Positions 52,712 to 61,710 of a DNA stretch of 64,000 nt are shown piece after piece. The translations under genes and the position numbers were made by a program. Every line of letters begins with the position of its first letter. Positions within the stretch are counted from its first letter, which is position 1. A model generated the notes under the pieces. That model had not been told where the DNA came from and ran no database searches. It worked only from the letters and a program-made list of their open reading frames with translations. Location of the stretch: NCBI RefSeq assembly GCF_901482605.1, contig NZ_LR590481.1:744001-808000 (forward strand), in the 5' to 3' direction. The stretch comes from Hathewaya histolytica. GTDB taxonomy: Bacteria; Bacillota; Clostridia; Clostridiales; Clostridiaceae.

Positions 52712-53752
52712 TTATTTAGCTTTATCTGCAGATTCTGCCTTATTTGAACCTTCCTCATTTATAGAAGACTTGCCCTTGTTTTCTTTATTAGATTTTTCAT
52801 CTTTTTTATTTTCAGGTTTATTAGTATTTACATCTTTAGATTTGGAGTCTTTACTATCACTAGAGAAAAGACCACTGAAAAAATCACCTATGGAGTCAAA
52901 TACATCACTAAAAAATCCTTTGATTTTGCCCCAAAAGCCTTTAGCTTCTTCTCCAGTTATACTATTTTTAAGGTTTTTTGTTACATCGTTTAATTGACCT
53001 TTTAGTTTACTAAAGTCTAGGTCTAGACCATTTATTTTATTCATTAAAGCAGTGATTTTTTGTACATCAGAATCATTTAGTTTTGAACCATAGTTATTGG
53101 TTACATTTACTACTATCTTCTCTATTTCTTTCTCTGTTTTAGGTTTTTTCTTAATTACATCCTTTTTTACTTCATTTATTAAATTAGCTGCATCTTCTTT
53201 TCCTATTTTTTCGCCTACTTTACCTGTAACTACTAATTCTTCATTAGCAACTTTCTTTTTGTTCTCATCAATCTTTTCGCCACCCTTACTGTTCTCGAAA
53301 CCTTTTAATATTCCAGTTAAGGCAGCAGTACCTGATACTTTAAAGGGAGCAGAGGCTTTAACATTGGCATTTTCTATTCCTGCAGTAATTAAAGCATTTT
53401 TTATCATACTTTCAGTAACCCAATAGATATTATTTGTAGATACATTGATTCCACCTTTATCTGTAGGTTCTATAAAAGAACAAGATATAGATTTTGTACC
53501 AAGTTGGCTTTTAGAGGCTACATCACCTAAATATTTATACTCTTCCTTTGAAGTAACTTCTAGTATGTTTGCATCATTTTTAGTAACACCAAAATACTTA
53601 ATCATCTCTTCTTTTTGCTCTTTAGATAGGTCTGAGCCTAGAGTAACAACTTTAAAAGCATCTGCATATGCAGTTTTTATTTGAGTTGTAGTTATAGCTG
53701 AAACTGTGATTACCGTAATTAATAATTTACTTATTATCTTTTTAAATTTCAT
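52712..53752 (-). CDS. Secreted DUF1002-family protein
   Basis: The 346-residue protein has a signal peptide (about 1-30, ending TAYADA) and a DUF1002 domain (about 32-275; VVTLGSDLSKEQKEEMIKYFG, YWVTESMIKNALITAGIENA, VSGTAALTGILKGFE). A Lys/Ser/Asp-rich low-complexity tail (about 290-346) follows and may interact with the wall. Function unknown; the family is common in sporulating Firmicutes. It is a single gene, with AAAGGAGA before its ATG. Confidence 0.88.
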   Translation of the reverse strand: MKFKKIISKLLITVITVSAITTTQIKTAYADAFKVVTLGSDLSKEQKEEMIKYFGVTKNDANILEVTSKEEYKYLGDVASKSQLGTKSISCSFIEPTDKGGINVSTNNIYWVTESMIKNALITAGIENANVKASAPFKVSGTAALTGILKGFENSKGGEKIDENKKKVANEELVVTGKVGEKIGKEDAANLINEVKKDVIKKKPKTEKEIEKIVVNVTNNYGSKLNDSDVQKITALMNKINGLDLDFSKLKGQLNDVTKNLKNSITGEEAKGFWGKIKGFFSDVFDSIGDFFSGLFSSDSKDSKSKDVNTNKPENKKDEKSNKENKGKSSINEEGSNKAESADKAK

Positions 53753-54046
53753 TTTTCAATCTCCTTTACTATTCTAAGGTGTTTAAACGGTAAATGATTC
53801 TTTCATAGAATCTAATATATTATACCACATATATACAAATAAAAAGATTTAAATATTATTACAAAACTCTTAAAAATAATTAAGTTTTAAAGTACTATAA
53901 ATAATAAATTAGAGAACTTTTATAAATTAAAGTCATATATTAATATTGAGTAGTTTTTAATTATGTTTGTAAGATGGTATGGTTAAAACTTAAACAGAGA
54001 TTAAACATTTATTTACTAATGTTAATATAATATGAGGTGATATATT
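53753..54046. other. Divergent intergenic region
   Basis: This stretch lies between two divergently read genes and must hold both promoters. No convincing -35/-10 pair, hairpin or small frame is seen in either direction. A specialised sporulation sigma-factor promoter is possible. Confidence 0.3.
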
Positions 54047-54502
54047 ATGGATAATAAAGTAGATGTATTTGATGATTGTGTAGAAGTTACACTTGAAAAA
54101 TGTGATGATTTAGGAGAATTTGCAATAGGTAATATTACTGATAAAATTAAGATTTGTAAAGATATAGATGTAAGAGAAATAAGAGCAAACCTTAATGTTA
54201 AAAGAATGAGAACAGTTAGGGTATGGGGGCAAATTAAAGATTGTAATGGGGATCCTATAAAACATGCCTTAGTTAAACTAATAAAAGAAGTTAGATGTAA
54301 GGATGGCAGAAAAGAATTTAAAGGTATAGCTCATGGAGTAACTGACTGTATGGGTATATACCAATTTGATATTGCTATTCCTACAGGATCCGAAACAGAA
54401 GTTTACAGAGTAGCTGCTAGTAAGCAAGCTTTAGGGGAAGAAGGATATATGACTCGTACAGCATGTAACCCATGTAAGGATAAGTTTGAGTGTGCAAGAT
54501 AG
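54047..54502 (+). CDS. Cys-containing carboxypeptidase-regulatory-like protein
   Basis: The 151-residue protein has a beta-sandwich module (about 55-135; VRVWGQIKDCNGDPIKHALVK then GVTDCMGIYQFDIAIP) like carboxypeptidase-regulatory or Cna-B-like folds, preceded by an acidic N-terminus and followed by TACNPCKDKFEC. Seven or so cysteines and no signal peptide suggest assembly in the mother cell, as in spore-coat or exosporium proteins, but that is inference. TGAGGTGA precedes the ATG. Confidence 0.7.
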   Translation: MDNKVDVFDDCVEVTLEKCDDLGEFAIGNITDKIKICKDIDVREIRANLNVKRMRTVRVWGQIKDCNGDPIKHALVKLIKEVRCKDGRKEFKGIAHGVTDCMGIYQFDIAIPTGSETEVYRVAASKQALGEEGYMTRTACNPCKDKFECAR

Positions 54503-54595
54503 ATAGTCAATAAAAATATATTTTATATTAAATAGAGTAGAAGGTAATTAATATAAAATAATAATTAGTATATAATTAAAAGTATATAAAGAATA

Positions 54596-54636
54596 AGAGT
54601 AAGGTAAATTATATAATATACCTTACTCTATTTTTT
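54596..54636. terminator. Bidirectional terminator
   Basis: Arms AGAGTAAGGTA / TACCTTACTCT followed by ATTTTTT, between converging genes. Confidence 0.9.
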
Positions 54637-54666
54637 CATATTTACTTATATGTAAATAATATATTA

Positions 54667-56607
54667 TTAATAATAAAGTTCAATAATAGATTTAAATAGG
54701 TCACCATCAAAATCAATATACATAATACCATTATGAAGTTCTACTATACTTTTAGCTATAGAAAGTCCTAAACCACTTCCATCAATTTCAGAATTTCTAG
54801 ATTTATCACCTCTAGTAAAGCGTTCAAATATTTCCGCTTTATCAAAATCTAGTGGAGCTAATGAGACATTTTTAAAGGTGATTTTAATTCCTTTTGGAAT
54901 ATTTTCTATTTCAATATATACTCGTGTATTGTCTAGTGAGTATTTTAATGCATTAGTTATTAAGTTTTCAAATACTCTAGATAATTTTTTCCCATCTAGA
55001 TTCATATAAATATTAGGTGCAAAGTGCTTAAAAATAAAATTTAAATTTTTATTTATATAATTATCTACATCTGAGTACTCGGCAAGTGATTGATTTATAA
55101 GTTCTACAACATCTACATTCTCCATATTTAATTCAACTTTACCACTGTTTATTTTAGATATTTCAAATAAGTCTTCTATAAGTGTTTTTAATTTTAAACT
55201 TTTTCTATTAAGTATTTCTAAATATTCTTTTATTTCTTCTTCCGTAATATCATCTCTTAATAATATGTCTGTATAATTTATTATAGAAGTTAAAGGCGTT
55301 TTTAAATCATGGGATACATTAGCTACTAATTCACTTTTCAATTTTTCATTTTTTATTTGGTCTTCTATAGATACTTTAAAGCCCTTATTTAATTTATTTA
55401 TGTTATATGCAAGTCTTGAAAGTGAGGTATTACCATCATCTTTAATAGTATGTTCTAGGTCTCCAGAAGTTATTATTTCTGATCCCTTCATTATATCATC
55501 AAGATATTTTGAAGACTTTATTATCCACGGAAGCATAATAACTAGATAAAAGATTATCCACAATAATGATATAGTTAAAAATTCAATATTTATTTCAGCT
55601 ATTGATGAAAATTTTAAAAATAAAAATACTAATGATAATGTATAGAGTATGAAAAATGCTAGTTTAAATAAGGTGGATTTATTTTTAAACCAAGTTTTTA
55701 TAGATTTTATTGGCTTTGCTATAAAGCTATTTTTTATACTATTTTTAATCCTAGTTAGTCCTAGTAAATATAGAATTAAGGTAATTAAAATAAATAATAT
55801 AGCACATATTATAAATAAAATTTTATAATTTTGTATATCGCTTTTTAAAGTATTAATATTATTCTTACTATACTTTATATTTTCCTTAGTATTTTCCATG
55901 AAGTCACTAATAATGCTAAGTACTAATGGTTCATCCGCTTTGGAATAAGTATAATCTTTAGGAAACCAATAAGCTTCTATAAAGTTATTTGGGTTTCTAA
56001 CCGTAGTATTACCAGATGTACGATAAACTGGCGCACTTTCAGAGTTGTAAGATAGATTATACCACTTTCCTTTAGTTGAAATATAATTATATAGTTCACC
56101 ATTATCTTTTGAGAGCTTATCTATATTCTTTTTAAGAAAGTCTATGTTATAATCATCATTGCTTAATATTGTTTTTTTATTTTTATCAATTATAATGAAT
56201 TTTACTAGCTTACTATAGTTTTTATTGTTAATAGTGTTTAAATTTTGTGATATGACATCTAATTCAGATTGAGAGCCTAAGGATAACATCTCTAAATTTT
56301 TGGTGTTTTTATATATATGTATATTTACTTCACTTGCACATTTTGTGAGCCATAGGTTGTAATCCATACGATTAAGCATAAAGTCGGGTTTATTAGGGTT
56401 CTTTATATCTTCTAACTGTTTAATTTTCTCTGAGAGTGATTTCTCACTTTCTGATGTTTTTATTTTCAAGTTATATATATTTTCACTAGTAACTAGTAAG
56501 ATAAAGGATATTATTACTATACTCATAAGCATTAATGGTACATATTTTTCAAAGAACAACAATGATTTTTTATAAGTTAAGTTTTTATTTTTCAATTTTA
56601 TACCCAA
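54667..56607 (-). CDS. Sensor histidine kinase with large outer domain
   Basis: The 646-residue kinase has a first membrane helix (about 24-44), an outer sensing region (about 45-265), three further hydrophobic segments (about 268-290, 318-340 and 345-370), a HAMP-like linker, H-box NVSHDLKTPLTSIINY (His near 433), N-box ENLITNALKYS and G-box GSGLGLSIAKSI. The extra membrane block is typical of clostridial cell-envelope kinases. Its start overlaps the regulator gene by 23 nt, so the two are translationally coupled. Confidence 0.9.
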   Translation of the reverse strand: MGIKLKNKNLTYKKSLLFFEKYVPLMLMSIVIISFILLVTSENIYNLKIKTSESEKSLSEKIKQLEDIKNPNKPDFMLNRMDYNLWLTKCASEVNIHIYKNTKNLEMLSLGSQSELDVISQNLNTINNKNYSKLVKFIIIDKNKKTILSNDDYNIDFLKKNIDKLSKDNGELYNYISTKGKWYNLSYNSESAPVYRTSGNTTVRNPNNFIEAYWFPKDYTYSKADEPLVLSIISDFMENTKENIKYSKNNINTLKSDIQNYKILFIICAILFILITLILYLLGLTRIKNSIKNSFIAKPIKSIKTWFKNKSTLFKLAFFILYTLSLVFLFLKFSSIAEINIEFLTISLLWIIFYLVIMLPWIIKSSKYLDDIMKGSEIITSGDLEHTIKDDGNTSLSRLAYNINKLNKGFKVSIEDQIKNEKLKSELVANVSHDLKTPLTSIINYTDILLRDDITEEEIKEYLEILNRKSLKLKTLIEDLFEISKINSGKVELNMENVDVVELINQSLAEYSDVDNYINKNLNFIFKHFAPNIYMNLDGKKLSRVFENLITNALKYSLDNTRVYIEIENIPKGIKITFKNVSLAPLDFDKAEIFERFTRGDKSRNSEIDGSGLGLSIAKSIVELHNGIMYIDFDGDLFKSIIELYY

Positions 56608-57286
56608 CTCCCCATACGACTTTTATGTATCTAGGTTCTTTGGGATTTATTTCTATCTTTTTTCTAAGTCTCCTAATATGTACTGCAACTGTTTTTTCAG
56701 TTTTAAAGGCAGGTTCATTCCAAACTCTTTCGTAAATTTCCACAGAGGAGAATACCCTTCCGCGATTTTCAGCCAAAAGTAGCAATATAGAAAACTCAAT
56801 AGGGGTTAGCTTTACCTCATCACCATCCACTGTAACCACATGGCTAGATTTATTTATAACGAGATTATCTATAATTTTTTCATCTTCAGATGGAGTTATT
56901 GAAAAGTTTCCAAGGTCCACATATCTCCTAAGTTGAGATTTAACTCTAGCAACTAACTCTAAAGGATTGAAAGGTTTAGTTACATAATCATCGGCTCCTA
57001 TACCTAACCCTAAGATTTTATCCGAATCTTCGCTTTTAGCAGATAACATTATAATAGGTATATTTTTCATCTCACGTATTTTCATGCAAGTTCTTATGCC
57101 ATTTAGTTTTGGCATCATTATGTCAAGTATTATCACATGTATTTCTGTATTTTCTAAAATATCTAAAGCCTCTATACCATCACATACCTTTATTATATTG
57201 ATGTTCTCTTCACTTCTTAAATATACCTCGATAGCATCTCTAATTTCTTTTTCATCATCAACTATGAGTACGTTATAAGTTTTCAT
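56585..57286 (-). CDS. OmpR-family response regulator
   Basis: The 233-residue regulator has a receiver domain (VDDEKEIRDAIEV, phospho-Asp in VIILDIMMPKLNG, MLSAKS, VTKPFNP) and a winged-helix DNA-binding domain (about 135-233; LTPIEFSILLLLAENRGR, VAVHIRRLRKKIE, WGVGYKI). It is close to the VanR/PhoP-type regulators of envelope functions. A GGGGG ribosome binding site precedes it, and it lies 28 nt after the peptidase-like gene in the same direction, forming a three-gene operon with the kinase. Confidence 0.93.
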   Translation of the reverse strand: MKTYNVLIVDDEKEIRDAIEVYLRSEENINIIKVCDGIEALDILENTEIHVIILDIMMPKLNGIRTCMKIREMKNIPIIMLSAKSEDSDKILGLGIGADDYVTKPFNPLELVARVKSQLRRYVDLGNFSITPSEDEKIIDNLVINKSSHVVTVDGDEVKLTPIEFSILLLLAENRGRVFSSVEIYERVWNEPAFKTEKTVAVHIRRLRKKIEINPKEPRYIKVVWGVGYKIEK

Positions 57287-57314
57287 TCTAATCCCCCTGT
57301 TTAGTTAGAACCTA

Positions 57315-57941
57315 TTACTTTTTATACATGAAAAAACTAAAAGGTTCCTTTTGATAATTGTTTATATTTTCAGTTTTTTTTATGTTTCTTATATGATATA
57401 TTTTCCCCCTATAATCCTTTGCTTGGTTATCACAAACATAGGCATAATCATATTTTCCTTCTTCAGCCCATGACATAAAGATATATACGTGGCTTGGAGT
57501 ACCATTACTATTTAAAGATTCATCTGTAGTGAAACATATATCTCCAGGTTTTAATTTTGTGTAGTTCTTTTCTTTTTTCCAACCCTCTTTTTTCATTATA
57601 CCTAAAATTTCAACGGTATTACAAATGCTAGGATTAATTTTTTCCCCATTCATTCTTAGAACTTCAGATAGAAAATAAACACAAGTGTTAGCAGAATTAT
57701 TATTGTTAAGTTGAATAGCTTTTTTATATGCTGTAACTCTATTAGCTTTAATTGCCATAGAATTATATATTTTTTCTCCTAGTTTATAATTATATTTCTT
57801 ATTTTCACTTTCTATTTTCTTATCAAGATAAAATAAGGGTAAAATGATTATTAGGGTAAATGTTAACAAAGTATATTTCATTCCATTAAACTTTGGTTTT
57901 ACTCTTTTTTTATTAGATTTACATATAACTAGATTGTTCAT
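57315..57941 (-). CDS. Membrane-anchored NlpC/P60- or CHAP-like protein
   Basis: The 208-residue protein has one membrane anchor (about 22-40) and an outer domain with a possible Cys-His-Asn triad: Cys in SANTCVYFLSEVLRMNG (about 87), His in GTPSHVYIFMSW (about 150) and DNQ near 171, plus KPGDICFTTD as in CHAP/NlpC-P60 amidases. I infer a cell-wall hydrolase or an inactive relative; the match is by pattern only. It is the first gene of an operon with a response regulator and kinase, which could report wall state. Confidence 0.65.
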   Translation of the reverse strand: MNNLVICKSNKKRVKPKFNGMKYTLLTFTLIIILPLFYLDKKIESENKKYNYKLGEKIYNSMAIKANRVTAYKKAIQLNNNNSANTCVYFLSEVLRMNGEKINPSICNTVEILGIMKKEGWKKEKNYTKLKPGDICFTTDESLNSNGTPSHVYIFMSWAEEGKYDYAYVCDNQAKDYRGKIYHIRNIKKTENINNYQKEPFSFFMYKK

Positions 57942-58090
57942 GACAGATGCCTCCGTACAATTAAATTATGTTATTATAATAGCTTGTACTTTTATATTAG
58001 TTTAAAGATATTAAGAAAGGTATATTATAAAAATTAAGAATTCCGTACAATTTACTAGATCTAAAATTTCTAATAATAACTTATAAATGT

Positions 58091-58129
58091 TTTAAGGAAT
58101 AAGCGAATATTATACGCTTATTCCTTAAA
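58091..58129 (-). terminator. Terminator of clostripain-like gene
   Basis: Arms TTTAAGGAATAAGCG / CGCTTATTCCTTAAA (15 bp) lie 50 nt past the stop of the minus-strand gene ending at 58178. The T run is poor. Confidence 0.65.
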
Positions 58130-58177
58130 GTGATATTTAAGTACTTATATAAATATTAATTTTACTACAATACTAGT

Positions 58178-59299
58178 TTAATTAGGGTTAAATTGGAGAA
58201 TGTAATGAGTGGTTGTGAGTGAGGAAGTAGGGGTTCTTACTTTAACTTTATTTATGTCTCTTTTCTGTGTATTAGAATTATTATACAATAAATCTGTCCA
58301 AGAATTTTCTCTTGAAAATTCTAATTTACGATAGAATGCTATTAAATTATTGATATCTTTATTTTCTATTTTTATAGAGGAGTTTATTCCATTAAATTTG
58401 GATTTATCATGTATGATAGTTGATTTAATAGTGCCATTTATTTCATTAAAATAATCATAATAAGTATTATTAAACGAATAATAAGGATTGCTAGGATGAA
58501 TACTATTTATTATGTCTAAGGGATTTTTGCTACGCTCTTTATTGTTTAAATAATTAAAAGCTAAATAACTAAATTTTTTTTTAATAAGCTCTAGCTTAAA
58601 TTTATCTAAATCATAAGCGGTTAAGTTAAAATTTAAATTAGTTATTAGGTTTTTTGTAAATAAATCTATATCTTTTAAATTACAGTTTTTTTCTATAGCT
58701 TCAACTAACTTTTTATAACCAAGACCACCATAGGGAGCTGTATCAGTATAAGTTATCATACGATCGATACTTTCATATTGTGATAATTCGTAAAGGATTT
58801 CTATAGAATTCATAAAACACATGTCAAGCACCAAAATATCTATAATAGATTTTAATTCTTTACATCCTAAACTAATGGCTTTAATCATTTCTGGTATTCC
58901 CATAATATAATTCTTATCTAAGCTTGTATCTGTTAAAGCTCCTACAAAACTAGTACCATGACCAGAGATTATAACCATATAGTGATGAGCAGGGAATTCT
59001 TTAATTCCCCACCTTATAAAGTTATACAAAATATTAGGGTCACCCATATTAGCTTTTCCTAAGTTTTCAAGTAGCATAGGTTCTTTTGCATTTAAGTAAT
59101 ACCTTCTTACACCAGAAAATTTGTTTTTATTGTATAGTTTGCTTTCTCCAAGGAGTCCTATTTGCATTACTAAATTAATATCTTCTTTCACTTCTACACT
59201 TTTGCAATCATTCATAGATTTAAACATAATATCTTCCATCTCATTGTTACCATCTGTATAAATTAAAATAGTCCATTTTTTAAATTTTTTATTTTTCAT
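58178..59299 (-). CDS. Clostripain-family (C11) cysteine peptidase
   Basis: The 373-residue protein has the C11 caspase-like fold: WTILIYTDGNNEME at the start, catalytic His in MVIISGHGTSFVGA (about 120) and catalytic Cys in ILVLDMCFMNSIEI (about 162). There is no signal peptide or membrane helix, so unlike secreted clostripain it seems to act inside the cell or mother cell. Family members cut after Arg or Lys; specificity here is unknown. It lies among candidate spore-surface genes. Confidence 0.88.
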   Translation of the reverse strand: MKNKKFKKWTILIYTDGNNEMEDIMFKSMNDCKSVEVKEDINLVMQIGLLGESKLYNKNKFSGVRRYYLNAKEPMLLENLGKANMGDPNILYNFIRWGIKEFPAHHYMVIISGHGTSFVGALTDTSLDKNYIMGIPEMIKAISLGCKELKSIIDILVLDMCFMNSIEILYELSQYESIDRMITYTDTAPYGGLGYKKLVEAIEKNCNLKDIDLFTKNLITNLNFNLTAYDLDKFKLELIKKKFSYLAFNYLNNKERSKNPLDIINSIHPSNPYYSFNNTYYDYFNEINGTIKSTIIHDKSKFNGINSSIKIENKDINNLIAFYRKLEFSRENSWTDLLYNNSNTQKRDINKVKVRTPTSSLTTTHYILQFNPN

Positions 59300-59357
59300 A
59301 TTATCACTATCCCAAGAATATATATTTACTGATATATTATAAATATCTATTTAATAA

Positions 59358-59394
59358 AAGCCAGGAATATAGGCTGTTTACGTATTCCTGGCTT
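59358..59394 (-). terminator. Terminator of Cys-rich protein gene
   Basis: Arms AAGCCAGGAATA / TATTCCTGGCTT with a T-rich run on the minus strand, 13 nt past the stop at 59407. Confidence 0.88.
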
Positions 59395-59406
59395 AAAATT
59401 AAATGA

Positions 59407-60036
59407 TTACAATTTTGCTGTTGATGGTGTTGGGCATGGCTTAGTAAGTGTAACTGAAACTTCTACTTTTACAATTGATATACCAGTGCAACTAGTACAT
59501 ACTTCTTTTACTTTGGCAGTAGGTGTACCTGATATAAATCCTGTTTGTGGCGGGCATGGAAAACAGACATCAGGGCAGGAGAAACATCTCACTGAATCAA
59601 TTAATTCACAACCTGAGAAACACGCTGTAACAGTTTTATTTCTTCTAGGAATATTTGCAAGAAATTCTATGCAACCTATATAGCTATATCTATTTAAGCA
59701 TACATTGCAAGGAATTTTACCAGATTGCATGCATGGGTCCGGTACCTCTACATCAACTGAGCATTTATCAATAACACATCTTAAATTCTCATTTGATACC
59801 TCTATAGGTACGTTAGCGCCTACCATGGGAGCAGGGTCTTTTATACAAGTTTGAAACTCGAATGTTATTGTACTTCTGCAGTCGGGTGTATCGCAGGGTT
59901 CACAATCACATCCCATTGCTAATTCATCATGAGCATCAGACTCGTCTAGTTGAGTTTCAAACGCTTTTATTTTATTTTCAATTGTTTCTATATCTTCCTC
60001 TAACTTATTTGTTTTATTAAAAAAATCTAAGAACAT
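59407..60036 (-). CDS. Cysteine-rich protein, candidate spore-surface component
   Basis: The 209-residue protein has a short coiled-coil-like N-terminus (about 1-38) and then about 23 cysteines, with clusters CDCEPCDTPDC, IPCNVCLNRYSYIGC and CFSCPDVCFPCPP. It has no signal peptide. Cys-rich proteins without export signals in clostridia are often cross-linked exosporium or coat components (CsxA of C. sporogenes is one), and I infer a similar role without clear homology. AAAGGAGG precedes the ATG. The DUF11-like gene lies 35 nt upstream in the same direction, so the two are probably co-transcribed. Confidence 0.65.
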   Translation of the reverse strand: MFLDFFNKTNKLEEDIETIENKIKAFETQLDESDAHDELAMGCDCEPCDTPDCRSTITFEFQTCIKDPAPMVGANVPIEVSNENLRCVIDKCSVDVEVPDPCMQSGKIPCNVCLNRYSYIGCIEFLANIPRRNKTVTACFSGCELIDSVRCFSCPDVCFPCPPQTGFISGTPTAKVKEVCTSCTGISIVKVEVSVTLTKPCPTPSTAKL

Positions 60037-60071
60037 ATAATTCGTCCTCCTTTATTATATAATTTTTTAAG

Positions 60072-61022
60072 TTATAGAATATAAACACCTCTACAAGGTC
60101 TTACAGTTACATTAGGTCCTTCTAGATTTCCAATCACGGCATCACCAATAGTAGCTGTTACTCTGTTAAATTTATGAGTACCTGAAGTTGTATAAAAACC
60201 ATTTACAGTATAATTGAAAGTTTTAGTTTCACCAGTACTAAAATTTTGGTTAGGGAAAGTATGAATAGTGGGATCTCCTGTTACAAATGGTGGTAGAATA
60301 TTATCAGTTATAGTAACACCAGTTAGTGCTTGTCCTGAAATATTTGTTACCTTAATTTCAACATTGAAATCTGTTGGGGTATTACAATCAACTGTATTAG
60401 GAGTAACAGTTTTCTCTATTCGAACTTTCTCTACTGGTGGTCTAATAGCATCTCCACATAGATTTGGGTCAGTATTTCCATATGGTTGTGGAGTTTCTTG
60501 ATTTATATTATTTGAATTTCTTGAAGTAAATCCACAATATATTAATGATTGATTAAAGAAGTTTTCGGGAAAACAAGAAAGTGGAATCTTAAAATCTAAG
60601 AAATAATTCTGAGATCCGAATAAATTAGAATCTGCTGCACTTACTATAACATTAGTACCAAGAACCAAAGGGGATGTACATACTGGCATTCCTACAAAAG
60701 GATTATTAATATTTGCTACATATACTTGAACTGCAACGGGTGGTTCATTAGCTCCCTTTTTTCCGTTTACCCTTACAGTAAACAGAGGATTACCTTGAGC
60801 ATTTTTTATTAAAATTCCCCATACGCTATTTTCAAGTTCATCCCCTTGATTATCCAATGGGTTGCACCTAAGTCTCATTCTAAAATAAACAAATTCATTA
60901 TCTCTTGCAGTAAAAAGTCCTGGAAAGTTTTGATTACCGACTATATCAATACCGCATCGGCCATTTCCCGGGAATCTTTGCAAAGGTTTATTATTTATAA
61001 TCTGCCAATTTACGTTAAACAT
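60072..61022 (-). CDS. DUF11-repeat-containing protein, candidate spore-surface component
   Basis: The 316-residue protein has a beta-rich N-terminal domain (about 1-190; GRCGIDIVGNQNFPG, FVYFRMRLRCNP, YFLDFKIPLSCFP) and one DUF11-type module (about 205-310; VEKTV-like RIEKTVTPNTVDCNT, TDFNVEIKVTNISGQAL, GVTITDNILPPFV). It has several cysteines and no signal peptide. DUF11 modules build extended surface structures. With the Cys-rich gene downstream it likely forms one transcription unit; spore surface location is inference. The start follows AAAGGAGAA. Confidence 0.72.
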   Translation of the reverse strand: MFNVNWQIINNKPLQRFPGNGRCGIDIVGNQNFPGLFTARDNEFVYFRMRLRCNPLDNQGDELENSVWGILIKNAQGNPLFTVRVNGKKGANEPPVAVQVYVANINNPFVGMPVCTSPLVLGTNVIVSAADSNLFGSQNYFLDFKIPLSCFPENFFNQSLIYCGFTSRNSNNINQETPQPYGNTDPNLCGDAIRPPVEKVRIEKTVTPNTVDCNTPTDFNVEIKVTNISGQALTGVTITDNILPPFVTGDPTIHTFPNQNFSTGETKTFNYTVNGFYTTSGTHKFNRVTATIGDAVIGNLEGPNVTVRPCRGVYIL

Positions 61023-61181
61023 ATTATTTCTCCTTTTTTATAGGTTATAATTACTTCACAAAATTTATAAATATTGATTTTTGTTGAGTATCATTATATT
61101 CTATGAAAATAAATACAAAGTGTTATATGTATATTTAGCTTGAAGTTGTTAAAAACATATAAGAATGTTTTTAAATTAAAA

Positions 61182-61223
61182 TGAGAGTATGCAGATAAAT
61201 TTTTAGTTATTTGCATACTCTCA
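61182..61223 (-). terminator. Terminator of cold-shock gene
   Basis: Arms TGAGAGTATGCA / TGCATACTCTCA about 80 nt past the stop of the minus-strand cold-shock gene, with a T-rich run. Confidence 0.75.
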
Positions 61224-61305
61224 CTTTCTACTTATTATGAAGTTATATACCTAAATAAAATTTTATAAACTTAGACTTTAAAATTCTAATAAAATATTTA
61301 ATATA

Positions 61306-61515
61306 TTACATTTTTTGAACATTTATAGCCATAGGACCTTTTTCTTTTTCTACCACATCAAATTGCACTTGCTCACCTTCATGTAAGTCTTTATCATTAC
61401 CTTTCTCTTTTACTGAAGATAAATGAACATACACATCTTTTCCAGCATTACCAGATATAAAACCGTAACCTTTATTATTATCAAACCATTTTACAACGCC
61501 AGTATACGTGCTCAT
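61306..61515 (-). CDS. Cold-shock protein (CspA family)
   Basis: The 69-residue single OB-fold protein binds single-stranded RNA/DNA. RNP1 NKGYGFISG and RNP2 VYVHLSSV are present, with GVVKWFDNNKG at the start and GPMAINVQ at the end. TAAGGAGT precedes the ATG. Other copies probably exist elsewhere in the genome, so no letter is assigned. Confidence 0.95.
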   Translation of the reverse strand: MSTYTGVVKWFDNNKGYGFISGNAGKDVYVHLSSVKEKGNDKDLHEGEQVQFDVVEKEKGPMAINVQKM

Positions 61516-61710
61516 AAAAACAACTCCTTAGAAAATAATATTTCGTTTAATTAGTATTACCTAAAGTGTTTTAAATATGTGCTATGGAACTATGTAAATG
61601 TGTGATTTGTAAGATTCTATAATTTTAAATTGTATTCTTATAATTTGTATAAAGGTATAGCTATAAGATATAATTACAGGTATGAATAAACTTAAAGGGT
61701 GTGAAATTTT

